Of a DNA stretch of 64,000 bases, positions 30,087-41,227 are shown in pieces (positions within the stretch are counted from its first letter, which is position 1; each line of letters starts with the position of its first letter). The notes under the pieces were generated by a model that saw nothing but the letters and a program-made list of their open reading frames with translations, made no database searches and had not been told where the DNA came from. The stretch is from Bemisia tabaci (Eukaryota > Arthropoda > Insecta > Hemiptera > Aleyrodidae), in assembly GCF_918797505.1 (NCBI RefSeq), contig NC_092801.1, positions 17,359,731-17,423,730 on the forward strand, given 5' to 3'. The position numbers and the translations under genes were made by a program.

Positions 30087-30383
30087 GGTGTCTACAAGTC
30101 CGTAATTTCCGGAAAGTCCGGAAATACTACTGACTTTTTAAGGGCGGTCCGGAAGTATTGAAAAAGTCCGGAAATTCCGCAAAAAGATCCGAAATTTCTT
30201 TTAATTTTTTATCATTTTTGTCGCAATTTCAAATTTTGGAAATTTTTCGAATTTCGTCAAATGGAGGTACTGTAAAACTTCGACATTTTTCTGTTGGAGA
30301 AGGTACTGAATTTCTTGATAAGGTACTGAAAAAATACTGTAAAAGTACTTAGTTTTGATCAGCCTATTTTAGTAGACACCCTG
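30087..30383 (+). mobile_element. Family H element
   Basis: TGGTGTCTACAAGTCCG to AGTAGACACCCTG. The flanks GACTATTA and TACTATTG share ACTATT, a possible target duplication of 6-8 bp. Confidence 0.83.
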
Positions 30384-30694
30384 TACTATTGCCGTTACTT
30401 GAAGGAATAAAACTTGGAACGTTTTGGGGATGTTTGACAACGCGCAGTGATGCACCCACCGGAGCACGAGACATTCCTGCGCCCCGTAATATCCACTCGC
30501 ACTTATATTAGCTATTGGAGTCTATTTAAGCATTAACGAGCTCACGGAGGAATTAGATCGTGGGGGAATGAATCCGACCGTTTCGAGACGTAATTCACTG
30601 ACGCAACGGGACGATGCTATTCGAGGATCCAATCATCTTCACCTCTGTAAAGGCGCACTGCTGTGTGGTCACGTCAAGTATCTTCCTTTCATCT
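30384..30694. other. Unassigned, about 310 bp
   Basis: Nothing recognised. Confidence 0.4.
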
Positions 30695-31022
30695 CACACC
30701 GAAAGAAAAATCTCGGTGTATTTACTAAGAAAGGGTAAAATTACCAAGAACTCAGGGTTCCATTTGATCCCAGTTTTTTCTTGGTATAATTACCATTTAT
30801 GGAATTGGTAATTTTACCGAGGAATCTCGGTAAAATTATTGAACTTTCTCGGTACTTTTACTGGACCTTGGCAAAAACGCCAATATTTTTTATCGACTGT
30901 GGTAGAATTACCGAGATAAAATGGCAAAGTTACCGGGAATTGATTACCAATAAAAGTGGTATTCTTACCTGAAAAAACAGTAAAAATACCGTTTTTTAGG
31001 TAAGCTTACCTGTCTGTCTTAG
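30695..31022 (+). mobile_element. Family N element, right end truncated
   Basis: It is near-identical to 51.51-51.85 kb over about 320 bp. It is rich in GGTAATTTTACC/GGTAAAATTACC palindromic pieces and CTCGGTAAAATTA motifs. The terminal CAGTG side is lost. Confidence 0.82.
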
Positions 31023-32022
31023 ATGTACCATTAGATGTTGGTCAAAAGTTCCAGGACTCGGAACTTTTTTAGGACATCGAGGGTCGCAATTTATTTTGTA
31101 AATGAGAACTTCTCAAAAATTTTGCGCTGTTATCCCTTAGGTAACTTGGTTTATTTCATATTTGGATAATTAAATTTGAGTCAAATCATTTTATTATATC
31201 TAAAGATTTATTTATTTAAAAATCTCCCCAATTCAACAAGCTAACCAAATGGGGTTAGGTCAATTTGTAAAGTTCTTCCTCTTTTTGAAGGAATTTCTAA
31301 AGTTCTAGGACAAATGCAGGAAAATCTAAAAAGTTCCGAAATTCGATACTAGTTCTGGGAAATTGGAGCACTGAGTTTCATGGTTATTGCGCTGTCGTTT
31401 AAGTGACACGTTTCCTCGATCCTCACAGTTGAAAGCTTTAGCTTTCAAAATGAGATGAAGTCAAGCAAGCGTGGAGTTCTGGAATCTTCCGGGCGGATCG
31501 GGAAATGAAAATACGAGTTAGACGAAAGAATCTCTGTAACATTCCTTTAAAATTTAATATCGCCATTAAAATGTAGAGCGTTTTTCTCCCTCTATTTTTC
31601 CCCTTTATTTCATTATATTAGATAGCGAATCGGGCTCCTTTGGCGGAAAGCCTTTTTAGTTTTCATGATAATGCAACATTTTAGGATGGATTCAGTCGAA
31701 TGAAGCTTGTCGTTAAAGGTGTGATAGGTCGTAGGTCCTATTATTTCGCAGTCTCGTGATGAGATTTTTCGAAAATGGCTCATTTCTCCGCCTTCAGAAA
31801 GAGAGATGGGGGATATAGAGAGAAAAGAAGAGAGAGAAAACACATGAGAGGCAATACTATTTTCTTAACTAATAATAGGAAGCATTTGATTGTGTATAGA
31901 ACATTTTCAGCCAGAAATGTGCCGGAATAATGCGTGAGAAAGAAATTAGTGACCATAACCAAGTTCACGAAGGCAAAACTTTCGTTAGATTAGATAAATT
32001 TTTCGCGAGTCGAGACACTGAA
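31023..32022. other. Unassigned, about 1.0 kb
   Basis: AT-rich with no supported open frame or recurrent family. Confidence 0.4.
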
Positions 32023-32139
32023 GTTCGGATGCCCAGGTTTCAGCTACGATCCTTCTTCTAGGGTAAAAAAAAAATGCTGTTCGAATGTCCAGGTTTCAAC
32101 CACGATCCTTCTTCTAGGATAAAAAAAAAAATGCTGTTG
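32023..32139 (+). repeat. Tandem repeat, two units of 56 bp
   Basis: GTTCGGATGCCCAGGTTTCA at 32023 and GTTCGAATGTCCAGGTTTCA at 32079, each followed by CGATCCTTCTTCTAGG and an A run. Confidence 0.85.
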
Positions 32140-32312
32140 AAAAAAAAATACAACTTTTACGTTTTCTTTTAACATGTAAAATTTGATAAAGCATTTGCAA
32201 CGTCGCGGGTTACGATACATAGCAAGTTAGCTCTCCCATCGATTAGAACTGTGAAGTGTGAAGGTTTTTTTTTCTCTCTGAAAATATTACGCTTTACCGT
32301 CCCTCCGGCTCT

Positions 32313-32829
32313 AATGGAGATGTTGCATGTGTGAGGATTTTGCGATTTGACTGAAATTCTGTTCATTCTCATGTAAAAGTTCGCGAGAAACACGATGGTG
32401 CCACAGGTTCTCTCTGAAATCAACTCCCAAGCTCAAAAAAAAGCTCTCAAAGTGAGGTCAGAATGGAGGGGATATCCCGCCCTACCCTGAGAGTCCACGT
32501 CTACATCAAGAAGAACTCTCCATGCAAAGATAGGGAGTAAACACATTAGCAGTGATCGCCGTGTTTTCAGTTGTGGAGTCCCCAAATAAAGTGGCAGCCT
32601 TGTCAATGTATTTGCTCCCTATCTTTGCATGGAGAGCTTGTCTTGATGTAGAGGTGGACTCTCAGGATAGCCTGAGATATCTCCTCCATTTTGGCCTCAT
32701 CTTGAGAGCTTTTTTGAGCTTGGGAGTTGATTTCAGAGAAAAACAGTAGCACCATCGTGTTTCTCGCGAACTTTTACATGAGAATCAACAGTCAAATCGC
32801 AAATTCCTCACACATGCAACATCTCCATT
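32313..32829. mobile_element. Family G foldback element G4 (about 517 bp)
   Basis: AATGGAGATGTTGCATGTG to CACATGCAACATCTCCATT, both arms present. Confidence 0.88.
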
Positions 32830-33892
32830 CAAGCACACGTTCCTCCGCGCAGCGCAACAGCATTTTTAAAATCCGTTAGAAAAACACACAAGTTTTACAT
32901 CGCAAATCCCTGTCGCGTGCGAAAGCTCACTATTCGCGAATCACCATAATTTCGCACATCCGATCGATATGAGACGAAGGCACCGCTCACTCATCGCGCT
33001 TGTGTGTGTAATTTCATAATCGCGTGTCCATTGTGTTTTGTGTAGAATCAATCCTCCTCAAACACAAACACGCGCCCGGTATCGAATGTCCGTCGTGTGT
33101 TTCACTCGATGTTAAAACCTCACAAGCCCATTTCTCGATGAGCCCTGTGCCACAGTGTAGAATCGTTTTTGGGTAACCTCGATCTATGAGTATCAACACT
33201 AAGATCGATTATATCGAAGAGAGTCGATTCGACTATGAACCCGCTCATTCATCGAGGAATGGAAATAGTATGTTTTAATATGGATTGAGTCATTTGCCGA
33301 TACGAGCCGCTTGCCAGAATGTTTGCCGTGTCCAGCAGGGGCTTCAACCCTTGTCGCCCCCGGCAAACTGTAATTCAACCCGTATAAATACCTGTGCAAA
33401 CATTCCCTCGGAAAATATGTCAAAAAACCGCAGCCCGGACTCACCTCTCATCCATCAATTTTTCTGTCGTTCCCGACCCTCCGGCGAGATTTTCTACAAC
33501 CCCCTCCCCCCACAAAACCCCCCGCCCTCGCGGTTCACCAATCCTAATGGAAGTGCCGCTTGTTCCCTATTTTTGTCGGTCTATCATTAGGGTAATTCCG
33601 GAGGGGTCAATTCTCCTGCATTTCGATGGTTATGCAATTTAGACTTGGGAATTTGAAATGGTTTTATCACACAACGTCATTAATTTATTAGGGGATCGAA
33701 GAATCTACTCTGTTGCGTTTTTGTGGTTTTGCAGTTCTACCAACAGCGAAGTCGAAATTAATTCCATTAAGTATTTCACTCAAAACAATACGTTTGTTAA
33801 GAGAGTTCCGCCTTTTTTGTCAGTTTGGTTTTCCTGCATTTTAGTGGTTCTGCAATTTAGGCTACATTAGAGTCGGAATAGTCATATCAAAA
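32830..33892. other. Unassigned, about 1.06 kb; isolated TATA-like site
   Basis: TATAAATA at 33383-33390 is the best TATA-box match seen outside repeats, but no initiator, ORF or exon pattern follows convincingly. Open frames at 33285-33642 lack recognisable domains. Confidence 0.3.
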
Positions 33893-34183
33893 GGCCTGGA
33901 TACATGCTCAAATTTCCGTCAATTTCCGATCAAAATGATTGAAAGTGAGTGAAATTACGGTCGAGACTTATCTAAATTGTTGTCTAAAATGAATTAAAAC
34001 AGCGTGTTGATGGAAATAAGCATGAAATAAGCACGATTGTGTGGAAATCAGATGACGGATGAGACCCACAGTTCCATCATCTACCATCACATTTTTGCAG
34101 GCCGCAAAAAATTGATGGTAGATGGTGCGCACCAGTCACCATTTGATCGGAAATTGATGGAAATTTGAGCGTGTATCCAGGCC
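33893..34183. mobile_element. Family E inverted-repeat element, 291 bp
   Basis: GGCCTGGATACATGCTC and AATTTCCGTCAATTTCCG at the left; CGGAAATTGATGGAAATTTG and GCGTGTATCCAGGCC at the right. A second, inverted copy sits inside a D element at 48.98-49.27 kb. Confidence 0.85.
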
Positions 34184-34481
34184 TAAACTTAACGTCGACT
34201 ATCCATCAGACCCTTTCGTAAGACCTGGTTCTCCTGCATGATATTGTGATTTTGGCTCTGATACTGAGCTCAGTGTTCTTCGACAGACCTGTTTTAAAAG
34301 GCGAATTTTATTGAGTGGGTTCGGTAGAGTTTTGTGGCCAGATCGTAAGAGTTGCAAACTAAAAGAGGAAAGCATTCTGCTGAAGTCAAGAACTAAACTC
34401 AGTTGCTTGATGAATTTGGTTGGCCAATGTTCGCATCCATCCATTTTTCAGCCCACCTCGGGAGGTGGGTCGAGAATTTTG
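34184..34481. other. Unassigned, about 300 bp
   Basis: A short hairpin CCCACCTCGGGAGGTGGG lies at 34452-34469. Otherwise nothing recognised. Confidence 0.4.
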
Positions 34482-34617
34482 GCCTGTGTCACACTATCAA
34501 AACTAGCCATCCAAATATCAAGGTCAGGTGTTGTGATTTGCTTACTCGACGACTTGGACCAATCACAGCACTTGACCTTGACATTTTGATGAAGTATTTT
34601 GATAGTGTGACACAGGC
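34482..34617. mobile_element. Palindromic MITE V, 136 bp
   Basis: GCCTGTGTCACACTATCAAAA at one end, reported in part, and TTTTGATAGTGTGACACAGGC at the other. Inner TCAAGGTCAGGTG/CACTTGACCTTGA also mirrors. Opposed open frames here are palindrome shadows. Confidence 0.8.
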
Positions 34618-35124
34618 TTTTTGATGTGGTCGTCATTGCTGTCAGCATGAAAACCAAGTGTTGTAGGCGTGCCTTCGTCGCCAAGAGGGAATTTCAATTT
34701 CTTTGTGTTTGTTGTGTTTTTTGTGTGTTGTAAGGTTGGCAGTAAGTTAAAAACTTCAACCAAATCCATTCGTGAAAATTCGTCTTCATTGAGAACATTC
34801 AAAATGACCTACTCTCCCAGGAGCGCGATTTCTTACGAAAAGCTAGAAACCTTGCATTGCATCCAAACTCGCGCCTTCAAAATACAGGATGCTTCACGCA
34901 ACGCAGACGAAAATAAACGCCGCACAGTGAACCGAGTCAATGGGAGAGGTCGAACAAATTTGAAAACTTTAAAAGCTAATTACTCCGTTTATACAACGCT
35001 TTGAGGTCTTAAAAGTGGTTTCATTGGTTTTGTCGTGAAATTCTCTTTTAGAACACCCCTCACATTCCCACGGCTCAGGAGTTAGCACTCAGTTCCTTTT
35101 GATTTAATTGAAAATCCTGCTTTT
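34618..35124. other. Unassigned; weak family Q motif
   Basis: CTCGCGCCTTCAAAATACAGG then ATGCTTCACGCAACGCAG near 34870-34905 resembles family Q. No gene recognised. Confidence 0.35.
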
Positions 35125-35345
35125 CACTGGAAAAAAAAAACACATTGGATCTAGAGTCCAGACTCTTGAAAACATCGACAAGAAAAATACTCTTGATTCA
35201 ATCAGATTTTTGCTTAAATCAAAAGGAAATCCGCTCAAATTAAGAGGCTTGGTTCTTGATTTAAGCAAAAATCCGATTGAATCAAGAGTCCTTTTTCTTG
35301 TCGATGTTTTTAAGAGTCTGAACTCTAGATTTTTTTTTTCCAGTG
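35125..35345 (+). mobile_element. Family A MITE A4, 221 bp
   Basis: CACTGGAAAAAAAAAACACA to TTTTTTTTTCCAGTG, palindromic, with no TA duplication visible at the edges (TTTT / CTTA). Confidence 0.87.
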
Positions 35346-35583
35346 CTTAAAATTTAAAATGTGGCGAATTAAACACCAAAGTTTGCAGTTTTAGTGAAAA
35401 ATTCCGTGCCCGACCCCTCCGATCGACTCGAACCACCGAGCGCCGCGCGGGCCTGGAAAACTCCAACGCGAGGGTGCAATTTTAAATGGGGCGAATTACA
35501 ACCTTGGCGACACCTCCCCATGCAGGCACTCGAGTGACGTTTATGAATACGACCCCAACCTTGGCGTCGCGTCGCATCCCTCT
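35346..35583. other. Unassigned, about 240 bp
   Basis: A short GC-rich segment (35400-35460). No feature. Confidence 0.35.
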
Positions 35584-35702
35584 CGACCCCGCTATGACAA
35601 AAGGGCGTATCTCAGTTCCCACGTGAGTCCTGTTTTCCGTATAACGCAATGCTTTCCATAGCTCACGTGGAAATCGAGGTGCGACTTTTCGCCAGAGGAG
35701 CG
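35584..35702. repeat. Foldback repeat X, copy 2
   Basis: ATGACAAAAGGGCGTATCTC...CCACGTGAG at the left and CTCACGTGG...GACTTTTCGCCAGAGGAGCG at the right. The centre contains CCGTATAACGCAATGC, the same site where U inserted in copy 3. Confidence 0.75.
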
Positions 35703-35980
35703 ACGATGCTCGGAGTCTGGGACACCACTCGAAGAAGAATGATCCCGCAGGATAAGAGGCACTGGGGCTGAAGACGGGAGGAGGGGGGGAATTAAAATGC
35801 ATTAAATTAACACCTTATCCGCCTCTGCAAACACGCTCGCGCGAGCAAACAGACGCGCTGCGAACACGCGACGAGAGCGGAATCGTCGTCCCGAAAACGC
35901 AGTCGCGGCGTTGTCCGACCGGACGGAGAAATTCGCCTACAGAGCACTGGAAAAAAGTTGCTTGGATCCCGAGCCCTCCG
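35703..35980. other. Unassigned, GC-moderate, about 280 bp
   Basis: Many CpG dinucleotides around 35820-35940. The minus-strand frame over 35482-35802 has no domain. No gene supported. Confidence 0.35.
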
Positions 35981-36232
35981 CTGCCGTGCTAAGGGAGAAC
36001 GCCGTATGAACATTCGAGAGTTGTCAAATTTCCCCCGAGAAAACATGTATTTTTGACGAAATTCATGCATATTTCTCCCTAAAATTTTCAGATATTTTAG
36101 ATTAAATTGCGTACAAAATTGTCTGAAAATTTCGGAAAAAAATACTCACATTTTCTCGGAAAATTCGGTTTCCATCGAAGGAAATTTGGCAACGTCTAAA
36201 GGCTCTTACGGCGTTCTTCCTTAGTGCGACAG
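35981..36232. mobile_element. Family D element, 252 bp
   Basis: CTGCCGTGCTAAGGGAGAAC to TTCCTTAGTGCGACAG. Flanks TCCG and TGCG match at three of four bases. Confidence 0.9.
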
Positions 36233-36237
36233 TGCGG

Positions 36238-36725
36238 GCTGCTTGTTGAAATTGATAGACAAAGCCATAGACAAAGAAGACGCAGAAAAAGTATGGAGCG
36301 ATCCTATTTGCTGAGACGGGTGGTTGTTATAGACTAAGGGGGAAAATGAACTACGTGGTCTCTCGTGGGTTGCCGTTAGTTAGTCTAACACTTACCTCCT
36401 TTGTTTATTGCAGCCACCCACTTCCACCCATACTGTCGTGCTGAGGAAGAATGCCGCATGATCCTTTAGATGTTTTCAAGTCTCCTTCGATAAAAATTGT
36501 GAATATTTTTTCTCAAAATTTTCAGACAATTTTGTCTGCAGTTTAATTTAAAATATCTGAAAATTTCAAGGAAAAATATGCATGAATGTCGTCAAAAATG
36601 CATGTTTTTGGGTTGAAATTTGGCAACTCTTGAATGTTCATATAACGTTGTTCCTTATCACGGTAGTATAGGATTGCTCAGTTCTCAGATAGTCATCTCT
36701 GTCCATCGCTTCGTCCATCAATTTC
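36238..36725 (+). mobile_element. Family K element K1, interrupted by a D element
   Basis: Family K begins near GGCTGNTTNTTGAAATTGATAG and carries CATAGACAAAG, GGTGGAA(G/T)CGGGTGG and, at the far side, ACCACCCGTTTCAACC and TCTATCAATTTCAA. K1 is broken at CCACCCA|TA by the D copy at 36433-36666 and then resumes (TAGGATTGCTC...). Confidence 0.65.
36433..36666. mobile_element. Family D element nested in K1, 234 bp
   Basis: CTGTCGTGCTGAGGAAGAAT to TTCCTTATCACGGTAG. Flanks CATA and TATA are a one-mismatch 4-bp duplication. Confidence 0.85.
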
Positions 36726-36976
36726 ATAGAATTTGATAGACACATCTACAGGCAAATTAGAAAAAAAGGATATGGAGGGATCCTGTTGGTGGAAACGAGT
36801 GGCTGCAATTAACAAAAGAGGTGAGTTATAGACTAAATGACGACAACCCATGGAGTAAGGAGTACTTCTCAGATAATCCATCATTTACCCCCTTATCCTA
36901 CAACAACCACCCATTTCAACCAATATGATCGCCTTCTACTCCCTACGTCTTCTCTAGCTACAACCAGCCCGCAGAT
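36715..36976 (+). repeat. Family K element K2
   Basis: GAATTTGATAGACACATC at the left; CAACCACCCATTTCAACC and CTACAACCAGCCCGC at the right, with TATAGACTAAATGACG and CAACCCATGG inside as in K1 and K3. Its left end overlaps the right end of K1. Confidence 0.55.
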
Positions 36977-36984
36977 CCTTAAAA

Positions 36985-37128
36985 ATTTTGACCAAAAAGA
37001 ATGATCTTGTCTCAATTGGATTCTTGCCTGAAATAAAAGGAAATCCACTTAAATTAAGAGACTTGGCTCTCGATTCTAGCCTAAATTTGATTGAATCAAG
37101 AGTTTTTTTTTAGTAGACACCCTGTATC
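36985..37128 (+). repeat. Family A fragment joined to a family H tip
   Basis: TCTCAATTGGATTCTTGCC through TTGATTGAATCAAGAG is a diverged A interior. It is followed at 37109 by TTAGTAGACACCCTG, the family H right terminus, showing a chimeric junction. Confidence 0.55.
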
Positions 37129-37460
37129 TGCATTTCCACGTGAAACCTTTCTCCATATAATGCCGCAATCACACGCTGAATGTGGGAGCTGAATGTGGCT
37201 TGAATGTGGAAGTCATCGGCCCGATGCCTGAATTTTGCACGCGCAAAATTCAGCAACCATTCTCAGCAACCATCGGACTAATGTTGGATTTTTCTGAACT
37301 ATTAGAGTAGATTTGATACAAATGTGGATGAAAATAACTCGAATTTGCGAAATTTCAGCCGTTGGGCGACGACTGTTGACTTCCACATTCAGCCGCTAAA
37401 TTCAGCGTGTGACTGCGGCATAACTCTACGCTTTCCTGAGCTCATGTGTAAATGTTGCTC
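37129..37460. repeat. Foldback repeat X, copy 3, split by U
   Basis: TTTCCACGTGAAACC...CTCCATATAA before U and CTCTACGCTTTCCTGAGCTC after it rejoin into the X sequence of 35.60-35.68 kb. Confidence 0.7.
37161..37420. mobile_element. Harbinger-type MITE U, 260 bp, TAA duplication
   Basis: TGCCGCAATCACACGCTGAAT and its inverse ATTCAGCGTGTGACTGCGGCA bound the element. TAA occurs at 37158-37160 and 37421-37423. A 3-bp TAA/TTA duplication is typical of PIF/Harbinger. The empty site is known from repeat X copy 2, which confirms the boundaries. Confidence 0.88.
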
Positions 37461-38207
37461 ATGTTGTAGGTACACCCTTACGCCATAAAAGTGACGCACC
37501 CTTGTAACCACCCCCCCCCCCATCGAAACACAGATACCGAGGTACGTCTGGTTAATCGATTGGGTTGCAATGGCAACCTCGCGGGCCACGCCGAGAAGGA
37601 AAACACATTAGATTTCAGGGGTTGGCGGGCGCGAGGGGAGGGGCGAGGAACCACCCTGCGCCACCCCTGGTGAGTCATCCCTCGACCCCTACCCCACTTG
37701 CCCGCTTGCACTTGCAGGGAGGAAGTGAACGAAATAAGTTGACTCCCAAGTCCCGCCACCACCGCGACGGATGGCATCGTTGCCGCTGTTCGACACGCGC
37801 TTCGCTTGTAGAATTATCGTTAATCAATCGCTTATTATTCATCATCCTGTCGTTAGTAAAGAACGAGGGGCAGGGGGGGGGGGGGATTACTCGACATCCG
37901 GCAGCCGGCGCCCCTTTGTCAACAAATGCTTGGCGCTGTACATGTTTGATGTTTTTATTTGAGACATTACTGCAGGCTGCTACTTCGGTAAGCCCTCAGG
38001 AGGTTAAGTGCACTCGGCTTGATATTGACCTTTAGGTAGCGTTAATTTTTATTTGTTAATTTTTCGGTCGTCGGGTAATTTCAATAGGCGATTATAGGAA
38101 ACTAGAGTACCTTTATGGGGAGAGCACGGCGACCAGAGACAAGAGACCCTCCGCTAGTATCTTGACCATTGTGGAAGCTTTTACTTTCGGGACTTCAGCA
38201 TTCTACT
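37461..38207. other. Unassigned, about 750 bp, with homopolymer runs
   Basis: A C run at about 37509-37521 and a G run at about 37870-37884. Overlapping frames up to 156 codons are GC-driven and show no domain. TAGAGTACCTTTATGGGGAG near 38104 recalls an element Z arm. Confidence 0.4.
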
Positions 38208-38517
38208 AGAATCCCTTTATACTGAGAGTCAAGACAATGTGAATCCATTTCTGATTGGTTACCGTATTTTAGGCCTCCACTGTGTCACAAACCGGAATAA
38301 AGATTACATTTTCACCGATTGCAAAGATTATAATCTGGAATGGACCAGGAAATTACGGGTTTGGCAAGGAACAAACGGAGTGAGAGAGGAAACGGAGAAA
38401 GGAATTTGAGAATGGGCCGATCAAAGATTACAAAAAACGTTCAATTTGTGTAATCTTTATTCCCGTTTGTGACTCCATGAGGGGGTGTTGTCTGGACTCT
38501 CAGTATAAAGGGACTCT
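38208..38517. mobile_element. Family F inverted-repeat element, 310 bp
   Basis: AGAATCCCTTTATACTGAGAG...CACAAACCGGAATAAAGATTAC at the left and GTAATCTTTATTCCCG...CTCAGTATAAAGGGACTCT at the right, each quoted in part. It is near-identical to 50879-51187. Confidence 0.87.
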
Positions 38518-38580
38518 AATTTCAGTAGGTCCTTACCCTCCCCAAATAGGTCCTCGAGTCTCTTACTGCTCTCTCTTATT

Positions 38581-39122
38581 CTGCCGTGCCAAGGAAAAAC
38601 GCCGTATACGCCTTTAGACGTTGCCAGATCTCCTTTATTAAAAACCGGAATTACTGGACAAATTTTGAATATTTTTTCCCGAATTTTTCATATAATTTTG
38701 TTTGCAACTTGATCTAACATATCCGAAAATTTCGCGGAAAACTATGCACAACTCACCTCAAAAATTTTAAAGTCGGGACCACGACAACGGTGCAAACGGT
38801 TACATCGGAAAATTTGAAAATTTCCGAAAAGTTTTATCCAGAGAGATTTGGCAACTCTCGAAGGTTCGTACGGCGTTCTTCCTTACACTGAAAAAAAAAA
38901 CACATTGGATCTAGAGTCCAGACTCTTGAAAACATTGACAAGAAAAAGGACTCTTGATTCAATCAGGTTTAAGCTTAAATCAAAAGGAAATCCGCTCAAA
39001 TTAAGAGGCTTGGTTCTTGATTTAGGCTTAAATCTGATCGAATCAAGAGTATTTTTTCTTGTCCATGTTTTTAAAAGTCTGGACTCTAGATCCAATGTGT
39101 TTTTTCCAGTGTAGCACGGTAG
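38581..39122. mobile_element. Family D element with nested MITE A5, duplication TATT
   Basis: CTGCCGTGCCAAGGAAAAAC at the left. At the right CCTTA is interrupted by A5, and TAGCACGGTAG follows. TATT lies at 38577-38580 and 39123-39126. Its interior is longer than usual. Confidence 0.88.
38886..39111 (+). mobile_element. Family A MITE A5, 226 bp, TA duplication
   Basis: CACTGAAAAAAAAAACACAT to TTTTTTCCAGTG, with TA at 38884-38885 and 39112-39113. It splits the D terminus CCTTAGCACGG, which proves a single TA target duplicated on insertion, as for Tc1/mariner-type elements. Confidence 0.93.
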
Positions 39123-39237
39123 TATTACTATCAATAAGTTTGATTTGTATTTTTTTACTCGTAATTTGAGGTAAAGGTTCTGAAAATTTTCTAAGAGAAA
39201 TATTCATCCTTGACCCTCCTCAAAAATACACAATTTA

Positions 39238-39464
39238 CACTGGAAAAAAAACCACATTGGATCTAGAGTCCAGACTCTTGAAAACATTGACAAGAAAAAA
39301 TACTCTTGATTCAATCAGATTTTTGCTTAAATCAAAAGGAAATCCGCTCAAATTAAGAGGCTTGGTTCTTGATTTAAGCTAAGATCTGATTGAATCAAGA
39401 GTATTTTTCTTGTCGATGTTTTTAAGAGTCTGGACTCTACATCCAATGAGTTTTTTTTCCAGTG
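39238..39464 (+). mobile_element. Family A MITE A6, 227 bp
   Basis: CACTGGAAAAAAAACCACAT to TTTTTTTTCCAGTG. TA precedes the left end; the right flank is CG. It lies in the spacer between two tandem D-derived blocks. Confidence 0.9.
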
Positions 39465-39733
39465 CGCCTAAAACGCTAGAATTTTCGAAAATGTTTTATC
39501 CAGAGAGATTTGGCAATTCTCGAAGGCACATACGGCGTTCTTCCTTAGCACGGCAATATTGCTAACAATACGTTTGATTTGTATTTTTTCACTCGTAATT
39601 TGAGATAGTGTTTCTGAAAATTTCGAAGAGAAATATCCATCCTTAACCATTCTCAAAAATACACATTTTATCAGGAGAAATCGCAATATTCAAATGCTCT
39701 TTCGGTGTTTATCCCTAGTATAGCACGGCAGCG
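39465..39733 (+). repeat. Tandem duplicate of the D right half and its flank
   Basis: GTTTTATCCAGAGAGATTTG, CGTTCTTCCTTAGCACGG, then TTTGATTTGTATTTTTTCAC repeat 38826-39237 in order, without the A5 insert. A further diverged D right end (TAGCACGGCAG) closes the block near 39732. Confidence 0.75.
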
Positions 39734-40345
39734 CGGAGCAACGAAATGACAAGATGAAACCGCTGGAGGTCCGAGCGCTTCACCCTGTGACCATGAGCGC
39801 ACTCTCGGTAATGATGCGTGTAATTTAAATCGATCCGTATAATAAACCGCGCACGTCCCTTCATCCGATGATCCCCAGAACATGGCACTCCAAATGCGAC
39901 TTAGGGCTCATCGGAAATTCGTCTCGCGAGGTTTTAACATCCACGCGGATTCATTTACGAATCCTCGTTCCGGCTCGGCGCAACTGGAGGCTGTGCACCG
40001 GGTTGCGTATGCTGACGCTGCAGGGGCAGGAGGGATGAATCCGAGCCCACCCCATTCAATGATTCATGCTCACCGCCGCGGTGGCGTTGATGGTGGTGCA
40101 GCGCGCGTGCCACCACTGCGGAAGTGAAACGCGGGGTGGAACCTGTGCCGGTAACGGGGTTTTCCTCGCATCGATGTGCTTTCTCACTGCCGGAATGATT
40201 CTCTTGCGACTCGCTTTTTTCCTCGGTTTGTGAGGCTCATATTAATTTCTGAGTTTCCCCTGCAGTGGAGGGTTTCCAGGTGTCTGGAATTTGATAAATT
40301 TCGTGTCTGGGTAGATTTTACCGAGTGAACTACACAGAGAGAAAT
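39734..40345. other. Unassigned, GC-moderate, about 610 bp
   Basis: No gene recognised. The 81-codon frame at 39882-40127 is CpG-rich without motifs. Confidence 0.4.
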
Positions 40346-40495
40346 GGGATCACTAGATAAGGTACGAATTTCAGCATTCTGATACATGTTTCTTAACTAA
40401 AATTTCACGTAAAACACGATGCACACAACGAAAATTACTGAAATTAACTCCTTACGAAGATATTTAATGATTCTTGATGCGTGAATTCAAACCAC
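40346..40495 (+). repeat. Family M fragment
   Basis: GATCACTAGATAAGGTACG, AGCATTCTGATACATGTTTC and AACTCCTTACGAAGAT follow the family M left arm. The terminal bases just upstream (CACAGAGAGAAAT) are shared with element AC. Confidence 0.65.
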
Positions 40496-40639
40496 CCGCT
40501 CCTAACTTTTCTCGGAGAAAACATGTAATCGGGAGAAACGAGGCAACGTTGGAATGCTCGTGCGGTGTCGAAACACAACGTAACCTTTCTGTTATTCGAA
40601 GCCACGATTATTCTAACGCGAGTTCGAATAATCGCGCCA

Positions 40640-40795
40640 AACACACTGCGGCCGGCGTTAAATGTATATTAGCGCCTGCAAGACTCTAGGAATACCTCAC
40701 GCATTGCACCAAACAGTGCGGTCAGCGTACAGCCCATTTTGGCGCCTACAAGACTGCATGAATACTTCTTGCATTGCGCCAAACGCAGGGCAGCT
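40640..40795 (+). repeat. Family Q tandem pair
   Basis: Two units: TTAGCGCCTGCAAGACTC with CCTCACGCATTGCACC, and TTGGCGCCTACAAGACTGC with TTCTTGCATTGCGCC. Confidence 0.7.
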
Positions 40796-41227
40796 GGTCA
40801 GTTGGCAATTGCTGCATGCGCAATCTTCTGCATGCTTGCTCAGCCCTCAATTTCAACATTCCCATTCATTTTTATGGCCCGAGCACTAACGAGCATACCT
40901 CATCTTTCCCCCTGCCGATAGTTCTGTTTGACAGAAATACATACGTGCAATTATGATCACAATTTTATAAAATTTTTAAAAACTCAAGAAATTTCCGTAA
41001 GGAGAAAGGCGTACGCTTCACCACCACGAAAAGTGAAAGAACGATGAAGTTTGCTAGATAAAAGGTTGAACTACATTCAATTAATCATGAATCCAATTAA
41101 TCTTAAGATGTTGTTACAGTAAAAGTATACCCGCTGCATGTTTATGAGAATAAAAAAAATTACGCGGAAATTCAGGATAATATAATGACGAAGTCACCAG
41201 TGCACACAGTGACACTAATCGGACAAA
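40796..41227. other. Unassigned, about 430 bp
   Basis: Nothing recognised. Confidence 0.4.

Noticed and set aside
33383..33390. TATAAATA as a promoter
   Set aside because: A single TATA-like match with no downstream exon, initiator or ORF that I can support; kept only as a note.
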